Assembly: GCF_003173775.1 (NCBI RefSeq) | Contig: NZ_CP029552.1 | Coordinates: 3,520,001-3,584,000, forward strand | Origin: Methylobacterium sp. 17Sr1-1 | GTDB taxonomy: Bacteria > Pseudomonadota > Alphaproteobacteria > Rhizobiales > Beijerinckiaceae | DNA length: 64,000 nucleotides | Direction of reading: 5' to 3' | Shown: piece by piece, positions 25,146 to 35,700 of the stretch | How positions within the stretch are numbered: the stretch's first letter is position 1 | Layout of the letters: each line of letters begins with the position of its first letter | Notes under the pieces: generated by a model | Told to the model about the DNA's origin: nothing | The model's input: only the letters and a program-made list of their open reading frames with translations | Database searches by the model: none | Translations under genes and position numbers: made by a program

Positions 25146-25892
25146 ATGTCAGCCACCGCCCCCAAGGCTATCCTCTACCGCATGGTGATGGACAAGCACC
25201 TCTGCCCGTACGGGCTGAAGGCCAAGGATCTTCTCGAACGCCAGGGCTTCGCGGTCGAGGACCACTGGCTCACCACCCGCGCGGAGACCGACCGCTTCAA
25301 GGCGGAGCATCAGGTGTCGTCGACGCCGCAGACCTTCATCGACGGCGCGCGGGTCGGCGGCTACGACGACCTGCGCCGCCGCTTCGGCCGGGCGGCCGAC
25401 GACCCGGCCGCGACGACCTACACCCCGGTCGTCGCGGTGTTCGCCATGACGGCCGCGATGGCGGTGGCGGCCAGCTACGCCGCCGACGGCACGCCGTTCA
25501 GCTTGCGCGCGGCCGAGTGGTTCGTCGCCTTCAGCATGTGCGTCCTGGCGCTCCTCAAGCTGCAGGACGTCGAGAGCTTCTCGTCGATGTTCCTCGGCTA
25601 CGACCTGCTCGGGCAGCGCTGGGTGCGCTACGCCTACGCCTACCCGTTCCTGGAAGGCATCGCCGGAATCCTGATGGCGGCGGGCGCCCTGAACTGGCTG
25701 TCGATCCCGGTCGCGCTGTTCATCGGCACGGTCGGCGCGGTCTCGGTGTTCAAGGCGGTCTACATCGACAGGCGCGAGATCAAGTGCGCCTGCGTCGGCG
25801 GGTCGAGCAAGGTGCCGCTCGGCTTCGTCTCGCTGACCGAGAACCTGATGATGGTCGCCATGGCGGTCTGGATGCTGGCGATGCATGCGTGA
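25146..25892 (+). CDS. Glutaredoxin-like / MauE-type membrane fusion protein
   Basis: 248 residues. The N-terminal part (1-85) is a glutaredoxin fold: ILYRMVMDKHLCPYGLKAK with C20 in CPYG, and the cis-proline STPQTFIDG. From about 92 on there are four to five membrane helices like the MauE/DoxX-related redox membrane family, ending with C214 and C216 in REIKCACVGG. It probably passes reducing equivalents through or at the inner membrane. Same-strand neighbours are the DUF305 and Cys-rich proteins, which suggests a role in metal or thiol handling. Confidence 0.85.
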   Translation: MSATAPKAILYRMVMDKHLCPYGLKAKDLLERQGFAVEDHWLTTRAETDRFKAEHQVSSTPQTFIDGARVGGYDDLRRRFGRAADDPAATTYTPVVAVFAMTAAMAVAASYAADGTPFSLRAAEWFVAFSMCVLALLKLQDVESFSSMFLGYDLLGQRWVRYAYAYPFLEGIAGILMAAGALNWLSIPVALFIGTVGAVSVFKAVYIDRREIKCACVGGSSKVPLGFVSLTENLMMVAMAVWMLAMHA

Positions 25893-25991
25893 GCACCGGG
25901 GTGTCTCCCCGCGGCCGCAGGCCGGTGCGGGCGGCGTGCGAAGACGAGGCGGGTCCTCCTGGCGACCACAACGCGCGACCGACCCAATCAG

Positions 25992-28922
25992 TCAAATAGG
26001 CTCCGCGTGAGCGTCGGCTTTTCGGCGGCGCTGATGGCTATTGATGAGACGGCGTAGCACTCGCGAGAGCTGGTCGGCCGAGTAGGGCTTGTGCAGCAGC
26101 TCGAATCCGTGCGTGCCGTTCTGCGCGAGCACGTGGCTATAGCCCGATGCCAGTAGCACCGGCATCGTCGGCAAGCGGCGACGCAGCTCTTCTGCCAGGG
26201 CGATGCCGCCCATCCCGGGCATCACGACGTCCGAAAACACCACATCGAATCCATCGCCGTCGGGGCCGAGCCGTTCCAGCGCGGCTTCGGCGTTGGCCGC
26301 CCATTCGGTCCGATAGCCCAGGTCCTCGAGGATCTGGGTGGCGAACTTGCCGACCTCGATGTTGTCTTCGACGACCAAGACGCGCAGGCCGCGTCCGTCA
26401 GGCGCGGGACCGGTCTCCTCCGGGTCGCTCACCTGGTCCACCGGAGCAGCGACCTCGGGCAGGTAGAGCGCAAACGTCGTGCCTTCGCCGACCACGCTGT
26501 ACACGCTCACATCGCCACCCGACTGCTTGGCGAAACCGAAGACCTGCGACAGGCCGAGGCCCGTACCCTTGCCCACTTCCTTGGTCGTGAAGAACGGCTC
26601 AAAGATCCTGGTCAGGTCCGCCTCGGCGATCCCGCTGCCGGTGTCGCTCAGCTCGATTCTGGCGAATGGGCCAGGACCACCCCCGTGGCCCCGGATCGGC
26701 GGCATCGGCAGGCCGCAGGTGAGCCGCAGAGTCAGCGTGCCCTCGCCCTCCATGGCGTCGCGGGCGTTGACCGCCATGTTGACCAGCGCGGTCTCGAACT
26801 GGCTTGCGTCGGCTTCGATGAAACAGGGATGGTCCGGCAGCTCGGTCACCACCCGCACGCGGGCACCGGTCACGGTGTCGAGCATGTCGGCGACTGCGCG
26901 CAGTCGCTCCCCGACGCTCAGCACCTCCGGCTTGAGCGCCTGGCGTCGGGCGAATGCCAGCAACTGCCCGGTCAGCTTGGCGGCACGCTCGACCGTGTCG
27001 GAGACCGCATCCATGTATCGCTTGCGCCGCTCCTCGGGGAGGTTCGGCCGACGCAGGAAGTCCACCGACGAGCGGATGATCGTCAGCAGGTTGTTGAAGT
27101 CGTGCGCGACGCCCCCGGTGAGCTGGCCCACGGCTTCCATCTTCTGGGATTGGCGCAGAGCCTCCGCGGTCGCCTCTAGCGCCTGAGCCTGCTCTCTCTC
27201 CGCCGTGATGTCGCGGCCGGTGGCGTAGGTCATTCGTCCCGCCGGGGCCGCCGACCAGGAGATCCATCGCACCGAGCCGTCCTTGTGGCGGTAGCGGTTC
27301 ACGAGCCGGGGCTGCCCGCCCTCGGCTGCCTGCGTATAGGCTCCGGTCGTCTCGGTATGGTCTGCTGGCAGGACAAACTCGTTGACGTGGTGGCCGACGA
27401 GCTCGTCGGGAGCGTAGCCCAGCAGGCGCGTCCACGCCGGATTGACCCGTTGAAACACCCCGTCGAAATCGATCTCCAGCATCAGGTCCGGAGAGGTCTC
27501 CCACATCCGGTCGCGTTCGACCGTCCGCTCCGCCACCTCGTGCGCCAGCGTATCCGCCCGCGCAGCCAGCAGGGCTGTGGCATCGCGCAGGTCGGTCACA
27601 TCCTGCGCGAACACGTAGAACCCGTCGACGCTGCCGTTGGCGTCGCGGCGGGGTGTATAGCGGATGGCCGCGATGCGCCGCCGCCCATCCGACCACGGCC
27701 AGTCCAGGTCCATCTGAACGGCTTCACCGGCCAGGGCCCGCTCGATCCCGGCACGACGCTCAGCCAAGCCACTCTCGCCAACGAGGTCATCGATGGTCCG
27801 CCCCACCACCGTGTCCGGGGCACGTCCAAACCACGACTGATAAGCGGCATTGACGAAGCGGTAGGTCAACGAGCGATCGATGAATGCGACCAGCACCGGT
27901 AGGGCATCGGCGACCAGCCGCAGCTCCGCTTCGCGCGCCTGCAGGGCGCTTTCGGCCTGCTTGCGGGCCGTTGCCGTGCGGGTCCGCGCGGCCACTTCGC
28001 GGATGAACAGAAGCTCGTCCTTGGTCCATTTGCGCGGGGTGGCGCTACAGACGAACAACAGCGACACGAGGCGGCCGTGCTCGACCACCGGCGTGTTGAC
28101 GAAAGCCCGGGCGCTGATCGATTCCAATGCATCGGCATGGGCGCGGGTGCGCGGGTCGGTGCGAGCGTCGTCGATAACGGCTGTCTCGCCGCGCTTGATA
28201 TCCTCGATATAGGAGCCGAAATCCCGAAACCTGAGCGTGCCGGCGATGGAATGCGCGCCGTCGCTGGTCCAGTCACGCTCGACGTCGATGGTTTCAGCCT
28301 CGGGGTCTACCAGCCCGTATCCGACGAGCTGGACGCCAAGGGCTCGGCCGAGGATGCCGCTCGCCACGTCGGCGAGGCTGGCGGTATCGCGGTCGTGCTC
28401 AGCCAGCTGATCGCTCAGCTCAAGCAGCGCCTGGCGGCGCAGCTCTCCTGCGCGGAGGGCCACCCCGGCCATGTGCTCGGCGGTGCGGTCGCGCATGATC
28501 TTGACGAAGCCGATGTGCCGATCGTCGTCGTCGCGCAAGGGCATCATCTCGCCGGAGGCCCAGAATCGCTCCTCACCCTGTTTGAGGTGCCAGCGTTCAT
28601 CTTGGGCGCGCCCATTCTTGAGGGCGGTTTCCATCTCGTAGGTGACCCGGCCGTTGGCCCGGTCCTCGGGCGTGAAGAAGCGCGCGGCGTCCTGTCCGCG
28701 CATCTCCTCGGCGGTCCAGCCCATGACGTGCTCGGAGCCAGTGTTCCAGTCGGTGATGGTCCCCTCGCGATCCGTGACGACGATCGCGAAATCCAGGGCG
28801 CTCTCGAACACCGCGTTCTGCCGGGCCGCATCGATGTTGCCACTGCGAACCCGCTCGCGCAGCCGCAGCACCTCCGCTTCCAGCTCCTCCCGCGAGAGAC
28901 TGCTTAACTCACGTCCCGGCAC
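25992..28922 (-). CDS. Hybrid sensor histidine kinase/response regulator (PAS-GAF-PAS-PAS-HisKA-HATPase-REC)
   Basis: 976 residues from a GTG at 28922 with GAGGAAGGG upstream. A short coiled-coil start precedes PAS (about 35-150), GAF (165-325), PAS (335-450) and PAS (475-575). H607 in GGVAHDFNN is the phosphorylation site; the N-box [10 protein letters not shown] (715-724), DTGSG (760-764) and GTGLGL (786-791) bind ATP. The C-terminal receiver has D898 and K945. No transmembrane helix, so it senses cytosolic signals. Its GAF domain strongly resembles the last GAF of the kinase at 32766-36086 (shared [14 protein letters not shown] motif), pointing to domain duplication within this block. Confidence 0.93.
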   Translation of the reverse strand: MPGRELSSLSREELEAEVLRLRERVRSGNIDAARQNAVFESALDFAIVVTDREGTITDWNTGSEHVMGWTAEEMRGQDAARFFTPEDRANGRVTYEMETALKNGRAQDERWHLKQGEERFWASGEMMPLRDDDDRHIGFVKIMRDRTAEHMAGVALRAGELRRQALLELSDQLAEHDRDTASLADVASGILGRALGVQLVGYGLVDPEAETIDVERDWTSDGAHSIAGTLRFRDFGSYIEDIKRGETAVIDDARTDPRTRAHADALESISARAFVNTPVVEHGRLVSLLFVCSATPRKWTKDELLFIREVAARTRTATARKQAESALQAREAELRLVADALPVLVAFIDRSLTYRFVNAAYQSWFGRAPDTVVGRTIDDLVGESGLAERRAGIERALAGEAVQMDLDWPWSDGRRRIAAIRYTPRRDANGSVDGFYVFAQDVTDLRDATALLAARADTLAHEVAERTVERDRMWETSPDLMLEIDFDGVFQRVNPAWTRLLGYAPDELVGHHVNEFVLPADHTETTGAYTQAAEGGQPRLVNRYRHKDGSVRWISWSAAPAGRMTYATGRDITAEREQAQALEATAEALRQSQKMEAVGQLTGGVAHDFNNLLTIIRSSVDFLRRPNLPEERRKRYMDAVSDTVERAAKLTGQLLAFARRQALKPEVLSVGERLRAVADMLDTVTGARVRVVTELPDHPCFIEADASQFETALVNMAVNARDAMEGEGTLTLRLTCGLPMPPIRGHGGGPGPFARIELSDTGSGIAEADLTRIFEPFFTTKEVGKGTGLGLSQVFGFAKQSGGDVSVYSVVGEGTTFALYLPEVAAPVDQVSDPEETGPAPDGRGLRVLVVEDNIEVGKFATQILEDLGYRTEWAANAEAALERLGPDGDGFDVVFSDVVMPGMGGIALAEELRRRLPTMPVLLASGYSHVLAQNGTHGFELLHKPYSADQLSRVLRRLINSHQRRRKADAHAEPI

Positions 28923-29852
28923 GCCACACCCTTCCTCGAGCCTAACTCACTGCGAAAACAGAGAAATCAGCGTCGTCCTCGCATGCTCCAATCAGGCCTG
29001 AATTGATTGGTGCGCGACCGAGTCGTATACGGTATGCCAGGGATTTGCCACCTGTGGGCGCCTCGCATAACGGTCAAGGCGAGCGCTCAAGCGCTCGTGG
29101 GCGAAGTCGGTAACCGTCGAAAGTGTCTGATTCGCAACTACGGATCGCTCTATAGTTAGATAAATAAGATTATTTGATGGCAGTCAGCCAATTCAATTCG
29201 TATTTTACGAGGGTTTTGCTGCCGTAATGCAGCCCGACATGCTTAGAGTGTGGAACGGCGCCATGGTCAAGCTGCTCCAGCGCATGTTGCGTGCGCACGC
29301 CCTCTCGAACAGGCTGGTTGGTCCCGCATGGCGGAGATTGCGTGGCTCGATGCGCCTCATCGTGACCCGAAGGGCGTTGGGCGCGGTCGTTTTGCGTTTC
29401 CTGCCTCGAATGGCCGAGAGACGAGGGGCCAAGCGAACCTTGACCGTTTTGACGCGTTGGCGGGCGCCGTCCAGCCGCGAGACGGTCGAGCTATGACGAG
29501 ATCGCTGCCCCGGCATACGCTGCTCCTGACGATCAACCCCGAGATTGCCGCTGCGGAACACCGGACCGAGATGCACACTCGGACGGTGCGGGCCTCATCG
29601 GCGGCTGGAGAAAGCAGCTTCGAGGCAGATCAGGCCCCTTGTCTTGAGCTGGATCGCCTCGCTCTACTGCGTGGTCGCCAGTGGAATTTTCGTTCGGTAC
29701 GAGATATTTTCGCTTCATCTTGAGGAAGTGGCCTGAAATCGGTGCGGCGGACGCCTCCGATAGGAGGGCGCCGTTTTCCCGTTGTGCGTGATAAAATTGC
29801 GGGCCTTTAGCGCCCACCATTCGCTACAAGGCACGGGTGAGAATCGCCCCGC
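28923..29852. other. 930-bp intergenic region without a convincing gene
   Basis: Separates the minus-strand hybrid kinase from the plus-strand HWE kinase, so it should hold both promoters. AT content is clearly higher at 29130-29225 than elsewhere. A CGAGCGCT-CA-AGCGCTCG dyad lies at 29080-29097. Several ORFs of 60-160 codons overlap here in different frames; one at 29227-29496 (89 codons, Arg-rich) has the most protein-like sequence but no recognisable family. I see no transposase, though the mixed composition looks like a decayed insertion. Confidence 0.5.
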
Positions 29853-31769
29853 ATGACGCCTGACCTGTTCCCGTCCGCCCTCGTGCGAGACACCACCCGC
29901 CTTGATGCGCTCGCAGACCTCGACTTGCTCGACACCCCGCCCGAGCCGGAATTCGAGGACATCGTGTATCTGGCCGCGAGCCTGTGCGAGACGCCCGTGG
30001 CGCTGGTCAGCCTCGTGGCCGGCGACCGCCAGTGGTTCAAGGCGCGAGTCGGCTTTCCGCCCTGCCAGACCGCCCTCGACGCCTCGGTCTGCGCCTACAC
30101 ACTGGCCGAACCGGATCTGCTCATCATTCCCGATCTGACGGCGGATCCGCGCACGCGGGACAACCCGCTGGTCACGGGCGAGCCGTTCATCCGCTTCTAT
30201 GCCGGGGCACCCCTGCGCGCGCCCGACGGGCAGGTACTCGGCAGCCTCTGCGTGATCGGCCATGAGCCGCGGCCCGACGGGCTGTCGGCCCGGCAGGGGG
30301 ACGGGCTGCGACGGCTGGCGCGGCAGGTGACGACCGTGCTGCGCGAGCGCAAGTTCGGTATGGAGATGAGGGCCACCCGTGATGCCCTGCGGATCTCCGA
30401 GGAACGACTGGTCTTCGCGTTCGAGGCGGCGGGCAGCCTCGGGTGGTGGGATTGGGATATCCCCTCCGACCGCCTCTACGCCGGGGAGTACTTCGCCCGC
30501 ATGTACGGCGTCGATCCGGCCGTCGCCGCGCAGGGTGCGCCGCTGACCGCCTTCGTCGAGGGCATTCACCCCGACGACCGCGTGTGGGTCGGGGAACGCA
30601 TACAGCAGGTCGTCGCCACGGCGGCCGAGTTCAGCGAGGAATATCGCCTGCGCGACGCCAACGGCACCGTGACCTGGGTCCAGGCCAGCGGCCGGTGTAT
30701 CCACGACAGCGACGGCAAACCGCTGCGCTTCCCTGGCGTCGCCGTCGACATCACCGCCCGCAAGGCGGCGGATGCCGCCCGTTTCGCCGGCGAGGCGCGG
30801 CTGAAATCCATCATGGAAACCGTGCCGGTCGGGATCCTGCTCGCAGAAGCCCCGTCCGGGCGCATCCTGATGGGCAACCGACGGCTGGCCGAGATCCTCG
30901 GCCACAGCACCCTCTATGCCTCGTCCAGCAGTGCCTACGGCGAGTTCGTGGCCTCTCATGCCAACGGCCGGGTGGTGGAGGCACAAGAGTACCCACTGGC
31001 GCAGATCAGCAGCGGCCGCTGCAAGCAAGCCGCCATCGAGGTGCTGTACCAGCGCCCGGACGGAGAGCGGCGCTGGATCGCGATCTCTGGCGAGGCGATC
31101 GAGGACGAGGGGGGCGCGACGGTCGGCGCGGTAGTCGCGGTCAGCGACATCGGCGACCGCAAGGCGGCGGAAGCGCAGCAGGACATCCTCAACCGCGAGC
31201 TCTCGCACCGGCTGAAGAACACCCTGACGCTGGTCCAGTCGATCGCGTCGCAGACCCTGCGCAACGCCCCGAGCCTCGACGCGGCTCGCGACGCGCTCGC
31301 CGCGCGGCTGATTGTGCTCGGCAAGGCGCACGACATCCTGCTCGCCGGGCAGACTGACAGCGCCAGCGTCGATCGGGTGGTGCAGGAGGCGCTGCGCCTG
31401 CACGACGATACCGGCCGGCGCTTCCGGGTCAGCGGCCCGAGCCTGTTCGTCGGACCCTCGGTGGCGCTCTCGCTCGGGCTGATGCTGCACGAACTGGCGA
31501 CCAACGCCGTGAAGTACGGGGCGCTCTCGACAGCGGCCGGCTGCGTGACCGTCGACTGGACGGTGGAGGGCACGGGCGCGGCAGCCGAGTTCCGGCTGGA
31601 CTGGCGCGAGCAGGGCGGCCCGCCGGTGGCGCCGCCGACCCGCAGGGGGTTCGGCTCGCGGCTGATCCAGCGCGGCCTGGCCGGAGGCGACGTTGCGCTG
31701 CGCTACGCCGTCGAAGGGGTGCGATGCACCTTGAGCGCCCCGCTCGCGGGATTACGCGTCGACGTCTGA
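29853..31769 (+). CDS. GAF-PAS-PAS HWE-family sensor histidine kinase
   Basis: 638 residues from ATG at 29853. GAF about 20-165 (with PDLTADPRT and FYAGAPLR typical of free-standing sensor GAFs), PAS about 185-300, PAS about 315-435, then an HWE kinase core: the histidine H452 in ELSHRLKNTLTLVQSIASQT and the N-box LMLHELATNAVKYGALS. HWE kinases are abundant in Hyphomicrobiales and often sense light or stress, but no LOV-type cysteine motif is visible here. Soluble. A receiver-only protein follows 36 bases downstream and is the likely phosphate acceptor. Confidence 0.93.
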   Translation: MTPDLFPSALVRDTTRLDALADLDLLDTPPEPEFEDIVYLAASLCETPVALVSLVAGDRQWFKARVGFPPCQTALDASVCAYTLAEPDLLIIPDLTADPRTRDNPLVTGEPFIRFYAGAPLRAPDGQVLGSLCVIGHEPRPDGLSARQGDGLRRLARQVTTVLRERKFGMEMRATRDALRISEERLVFAFEAAGSLGWWDWDIPSDRLYAGEYFARMYGVDPAVAAQGAPLTAFVEGIHPDDRVWVGERIQQVVATAAEFSEEYRLRDANGTVTWVQASGRCIHDSDGKPLRFPGVAVDITARKAADAARFAGEARLKSIMETVPVGILLAEAPSGRILMGNRRLAEILGHSTLYASSSSAYGEFVASHANGRVVEAQEYPLAQISSGRCKQAAIEVLYQRPDGERRWIAISGEAIEDEGGATVGAVVAVSDIGDRKAAEAQQDILNRELSHRLKNTLTLVQSIASQTLRNAPSLDAARDALAARLIVLGKAHDILLAGQTDSASVDRVVQEALRLHDDTGRRFRVSGPSLFVGPSVALSLGLMLHELATNAVKYGALSTAAGCVTVDWTVEGTGAAAEFRLDWREQGGPPVAPPTRRGFGSRLIQRGLAGGDVALRYAVEGVRCTLSAPLAGLRVDV

Positions 31770-31805
31770 CAGGCGCCGACACAGTTTTTTGCATAAGGAC
31801 GTCTG

Positions 31806-32189
31806 ATGACTCTGAAACAGGGCGCGGTGGCCCTCGTGGCCGAGGACGAGCCGCTGGTGCGGATGGAGGCCGCCGACGTGCTCGGGGATGCCGGGTTCGA
31901 CGTGCTCGAGGCCAGCACGACCCCGGCGGCCCTCGCCTGCCTCGAGATCCACCCGGAGATCACGCTGCTGTTCACCGACGTGGTGATGCCGGGCCCGATC
32001 GACGGGCTGGCGCTGGCCCACGAGGTTCGGCGGCGGTGGCCCGCGGTGAAGATCATCATCGCTTCGGGTCAGATCAAGCCCGACCCGGCGCAACTGCCGG
32101 AAGGAGCGCGGTTCCTGGAGAAGCCCTACTATGCCAGCGGGCTCGCGCGGGTGGTTCGCGAGTTGGGGCTGCGACTCGCGACCGAGTGA
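31806..32189 (+). CDS. Single-domain response regulator
   Basis: 127 residues: receiver domain only. Acidic pocket in AEDE (13 region), phospho-acceptor D58 in LLFTDVVMPG and the conserved lysine in FLEKPYY. No DNA-binding output. Placed 36 bases after the HWE kinase on the same strand, so it probably takes phosphate from it and acts by protein contact or as a phosphate sink. Confidence 0.92.
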   Translation: MTLKQGAVALVAEDEPLVRMEAADVLGDAGFDVLEASTTPAALACLEIHPEITLLFTDVVMPGPIDGLALAHEVRRRWPAVKIIIASGQIKPDPAQLPEGARFLEKPYYASGLARVVRELGLRLATE

Positions 32190-32386
32190 GGTCGAGGCGC
32201 AGATCCGTCGTGCTATGTTTGTCAGCGCGCGAGTTCCAAGCCGAATTCACGGATGCGGCAAGAGTGCGGAGAAGCGCTCGCCATCATTATCGCGACTACG
32301 ACGTATGACAGAGGGTTGTCGCACCGTGAGACACCCGATCCAGCATATCAGCTGACCTTGCATCAGCTGCGTACTTCATGTGTGAG

Positions 32387-32761
32387 CTATTCAGCGAACC
32401 GTCGAAGCGTGGCCTCGATCTTCCGCCGGTCGAACGGCTTGCCGAGTACGATTCCGCGTGACGGGATCTGCGCGGCATCCCACGGCTGCGAGGAAACCAT
32501 CAGGAGTTCGATCGGCGGCCAGCGATCGCGGATCAGCAGCGCCAGCTCCATCCCGGCGGTCGAGCCGCGTATGTCGAGGTCGGTGAACACCGTGCGGATG
32601 TCGGTGCGGGCTTCCAAGATCTGGATCGCCTCGACGATGCTGGTGGCTTCAACGGCTTCACAGCCCGCATTCTCGACGAACTCCGTCAGCGCCATCATCA
32701 GGATCGGGTCATCCTCGACGACGAGAACCCGAGGCAAGGCCGGGGGGTGAGACTGACCCAT
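32387..32761 (-). CDS. Single-domain response regulator
   Basis: 124 residues: receiver with VVEDDP acidic pair (about 14-19), phospho-acceptor D61 in VFTDLDIRG and lysine in LGKPFDRR. No output domain. It lies four bases after the large HWE kinase gene on the minus strand, so the two are an operon. Convergent with, and of the same design as, the regulator at 31806-32189, though the two receivers are only distantly similar. Confidence 0.92.
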   Translation of the reverse strand: MGQSHPPALPRVLVVEDDPILMMALTEFVENAGCEAVEATSIVEAIQILEARTDIRTVFTDLDIRGSTAGMELALLIRDRWPPIELLMVSSQPWDAAQIPSRGIVLGKPFDRRKIEATLRRFAE

Positions 32762-32765
32762 GGGG

Positions 32766-35700
32766 CTAGTGAACCTGAACCTGAACTTCGGCGAGCGGCG
32801 CGCGGAACTGAGCTCTAAGGCCCCCAGGATTAAAATCCAGGTCGGCCTCGCGGGTTCCGAGCAATCCCATGCGGATCAGGCGCGACCCGAAGCCGCCTTT
32901 GTTGCGTGGTGGCGTCACCACCGGCCCGCCCGTTTCGGCCCAGTCTAAGACCAATGTCGGAGCAGCACCGCTGTCGGCGCGCCATCTTACGCGCACCGCG
33001 CCGGTTGCAGCCGAAAGCGCGCCGTACTTGAGGGCATTGGTCGCGAGCTCGTGCAGCAGAAGCGACAGAGACAATGCAGCCTGCGGGCTGATGTCCATGT
33101 CAGGGCCGTCGAGCGCAAACCGGTCCAGGTCTGTCTGCATACTCAATACGCTCTCCATTACCGAGCGAAGCCTGGCAGCCGACCAGTTCTTCTGGATCAG
33201 CACGTCATGAGCCCGCGATAAGGCCAGCACGCGGCGCTCGAACGCCTCGACCAGGTCGCGCTCAGTGACACCCCGCAGGGTCTGCGCGGCGATCGACTGG
33301 ACGATGGCGAGGGTGTTCTTCAACCGATGGGCCAGCTCCTTGTTCAGGACGGCCTGCAACTCCTCGGCACGCACGCGCGCGACGCCGACCTCGACCCGGT
33401 CGGCGACGTTGCGCAGGAACGCAAGCTCCTCGGCCGTCCAGGTTCGAGGCCGCACGTCGTGGACGATGAATACCGCGACGGCACGCCCGCGCTCGCGCAC
33501 CGGCATGTTGATCAGGGCACCGATGCCGATCGCCTGCATCGGGCCGGGATCGTCCCTGGTGCGCGGGTCGGTCGTGACGTCGTCGATGACCAGTGGCTCG
33601 CCTCGGGCAAGGTTGGCCCGTATGTCGCCGTAATCGTCGAAGCGGTGCCGCCCGGCGATGCTGACGTGACCCGGTGCGGTCCAGTCCTGTTCGATGTCGA
33701 TAGCCTCGACCTCGCCGACGATGCGACCGAGCCCAGCGCGGGTCGCGCCCAAGGTGCGCCCGACGATCTCGGCGGCGGCCTGAGTCATCGCTCCGACCGT
33801 CGTCAGGTCGCGCAGGTCGTCGCCGAGGGCCAGGAGCGCCATGCGGCGGCTTTCCGCGCCGACACGCGCGGTCGCATCCAGGAAGATGACCCCGAAGCGG
33901 TCGCCGTCGAGCCTGAATGCATTGCCGTCATACCAGCGGCCGTTAGGAGCGAACTGCTTGGTGAACCGCCACGTTTTGCCTGTCTCAACCACCTGGCCAA
34001 ACGCGCCGATCCAGCCCTGGGCGCTCCCACCGAAAATTTGGCGTGCGGTATATCCAATGACTTGGTCGGCTGGAATTCCGATTTGCGTGGTCCAAGCCGG
34101 GTTGATATCGAGGATCCGGAAGTCCGTAATGACACCTGCGCCGTCGCGGATCGCTTCCGTGAGCTGAAATCCTTCGCTCAGGCGCTCGAACAAGCCGCGC
34201 CAGTGCGCCTCGCTCGCGCGCAACGCTTCCTGTGCCGCGCGTCGTTCCTCCACATCGAGAAGGACGCCGGGGAAACTCAGCGGGGTGCCGTCCGACCCGT
34301 GATCGACCCGTCCGTTCGCCTCGATCCAGTAATAGTGTCCGTCCGCGCGCCGGACCCGATATTGGTGAGCGTAGGTTCCACCCCGCGCGACGGCCTCGTT
34401 GATCGCTGCCGCCAGACCCGCCTGATCGTCGGGATGAACGGTGGCGACGATCTGCTCCAGGGGGATGCTATCTCGACCGAGCGCCGGATCGAGACCGAAG
34501 GAATGAGCGAAGGCGTCGTCGACCGTGAACCGGTCGGTCGGCAGGTCCCAGTGCCACGTGCCGATGATCGCGCCGGCCGCCAGGGCCAGTTGCACGCGCT
34601 GGATGTTCTCGCGGGCCAAGGCCTCGCTGGCCCGCAATTCCGCCTCCACCTCCTTGCGCGCGGTGATGTCCTGCACCGTGCCGACCATGCGGAGCACTGC
34701 GCCGGCGTCGTCCCGCACGAAGCGGCCGATCCGTGAGATCCAGCGCACGGCACCATCGTTGGCGCGCCGGATGCGGTACTCCACCTCGGTCGAGGCCGTG
34801 CCATCCCGGATCGTGGCCTGCGTCGAGGGGAGCGCGCGGTCCTCGGGAACGGCCAGCGCCGTGAGCGTCTCCAGCGAGTAGACCCCGGCTTCCGGTACGC
34901 CATAGATCCGACAATGCTCGGCCGACACGCGCGAAAGGCCGCTCGCGACGTCGACCTCGAAGGTGCCGATGTGACCAGCCTCCTGGGCGAGCCGTGAGCG
35001 AGTATCGCTGGCCCGCAACACCGCATCGACATCGAGGCGTTCTCTGACGCCCGACATCAGCCGAGCGAACGTGGCGAAGAAGGTCAGGGCACCAGCGTCG
35101 AAGGCCGGCTCGCGCGTCGAGACGAACGACACCACGCCGACGAGCTGACCGCGGCTCAGGATCGGGTAGCCCGCGAAGGCGTCGAAGCCGGCCTCCCGCG
35201 CGAGGGCGTAGCGCGGCTCGATGCTCGCCTGCACGGCCTCGAGCACGAGAGGCCGACGGGTGCGAACGACGATCCCGCATAGCGGCAAATCGAGATCGAC
35301 GCAGCTCAAGGCCGCGCGCTGCTCGTTGGTGGTGCCGACCGACTGGATCAGCCGCAGATGTCGGCCTTCAGGGTCGATGTCGTAGATGAAGCACAGGTCG
35401 AAACCCAAGGCTCGCGTGCCGGTGGCCAGGATCGGTTCGAGCACGGCCGCCGGATCGGTCGCGGCGACGAGTGAGGAAGAGGCCTTGGCGAGGAGGTCGA
35501 GGCGTCGCGCCTGCTGCAGTTCAGCGCGCTGATTGTCGAGGACCTCGTCGCGATGCGCGACCTCGCGGCGCATCTCCAGGAGGGTCGAGACCTGGCGTGC
35601 CAGGGCGCGCAGGTCGTCGGCCTGGTCACGCGTCAGACCCCCCGGTCGGGCGGCGGTATCGATCACGCACAGGGAGCCGACGACCTGTCCGCCCGTCAGG

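Noticed and set aside
29205..29820. Overlapping ORFs on both strands that might be a transposase remnant
   Set aside because: No DDE, IS or integrase motif and no terminal inverted repeats could be seen; left as an unassigned gap.
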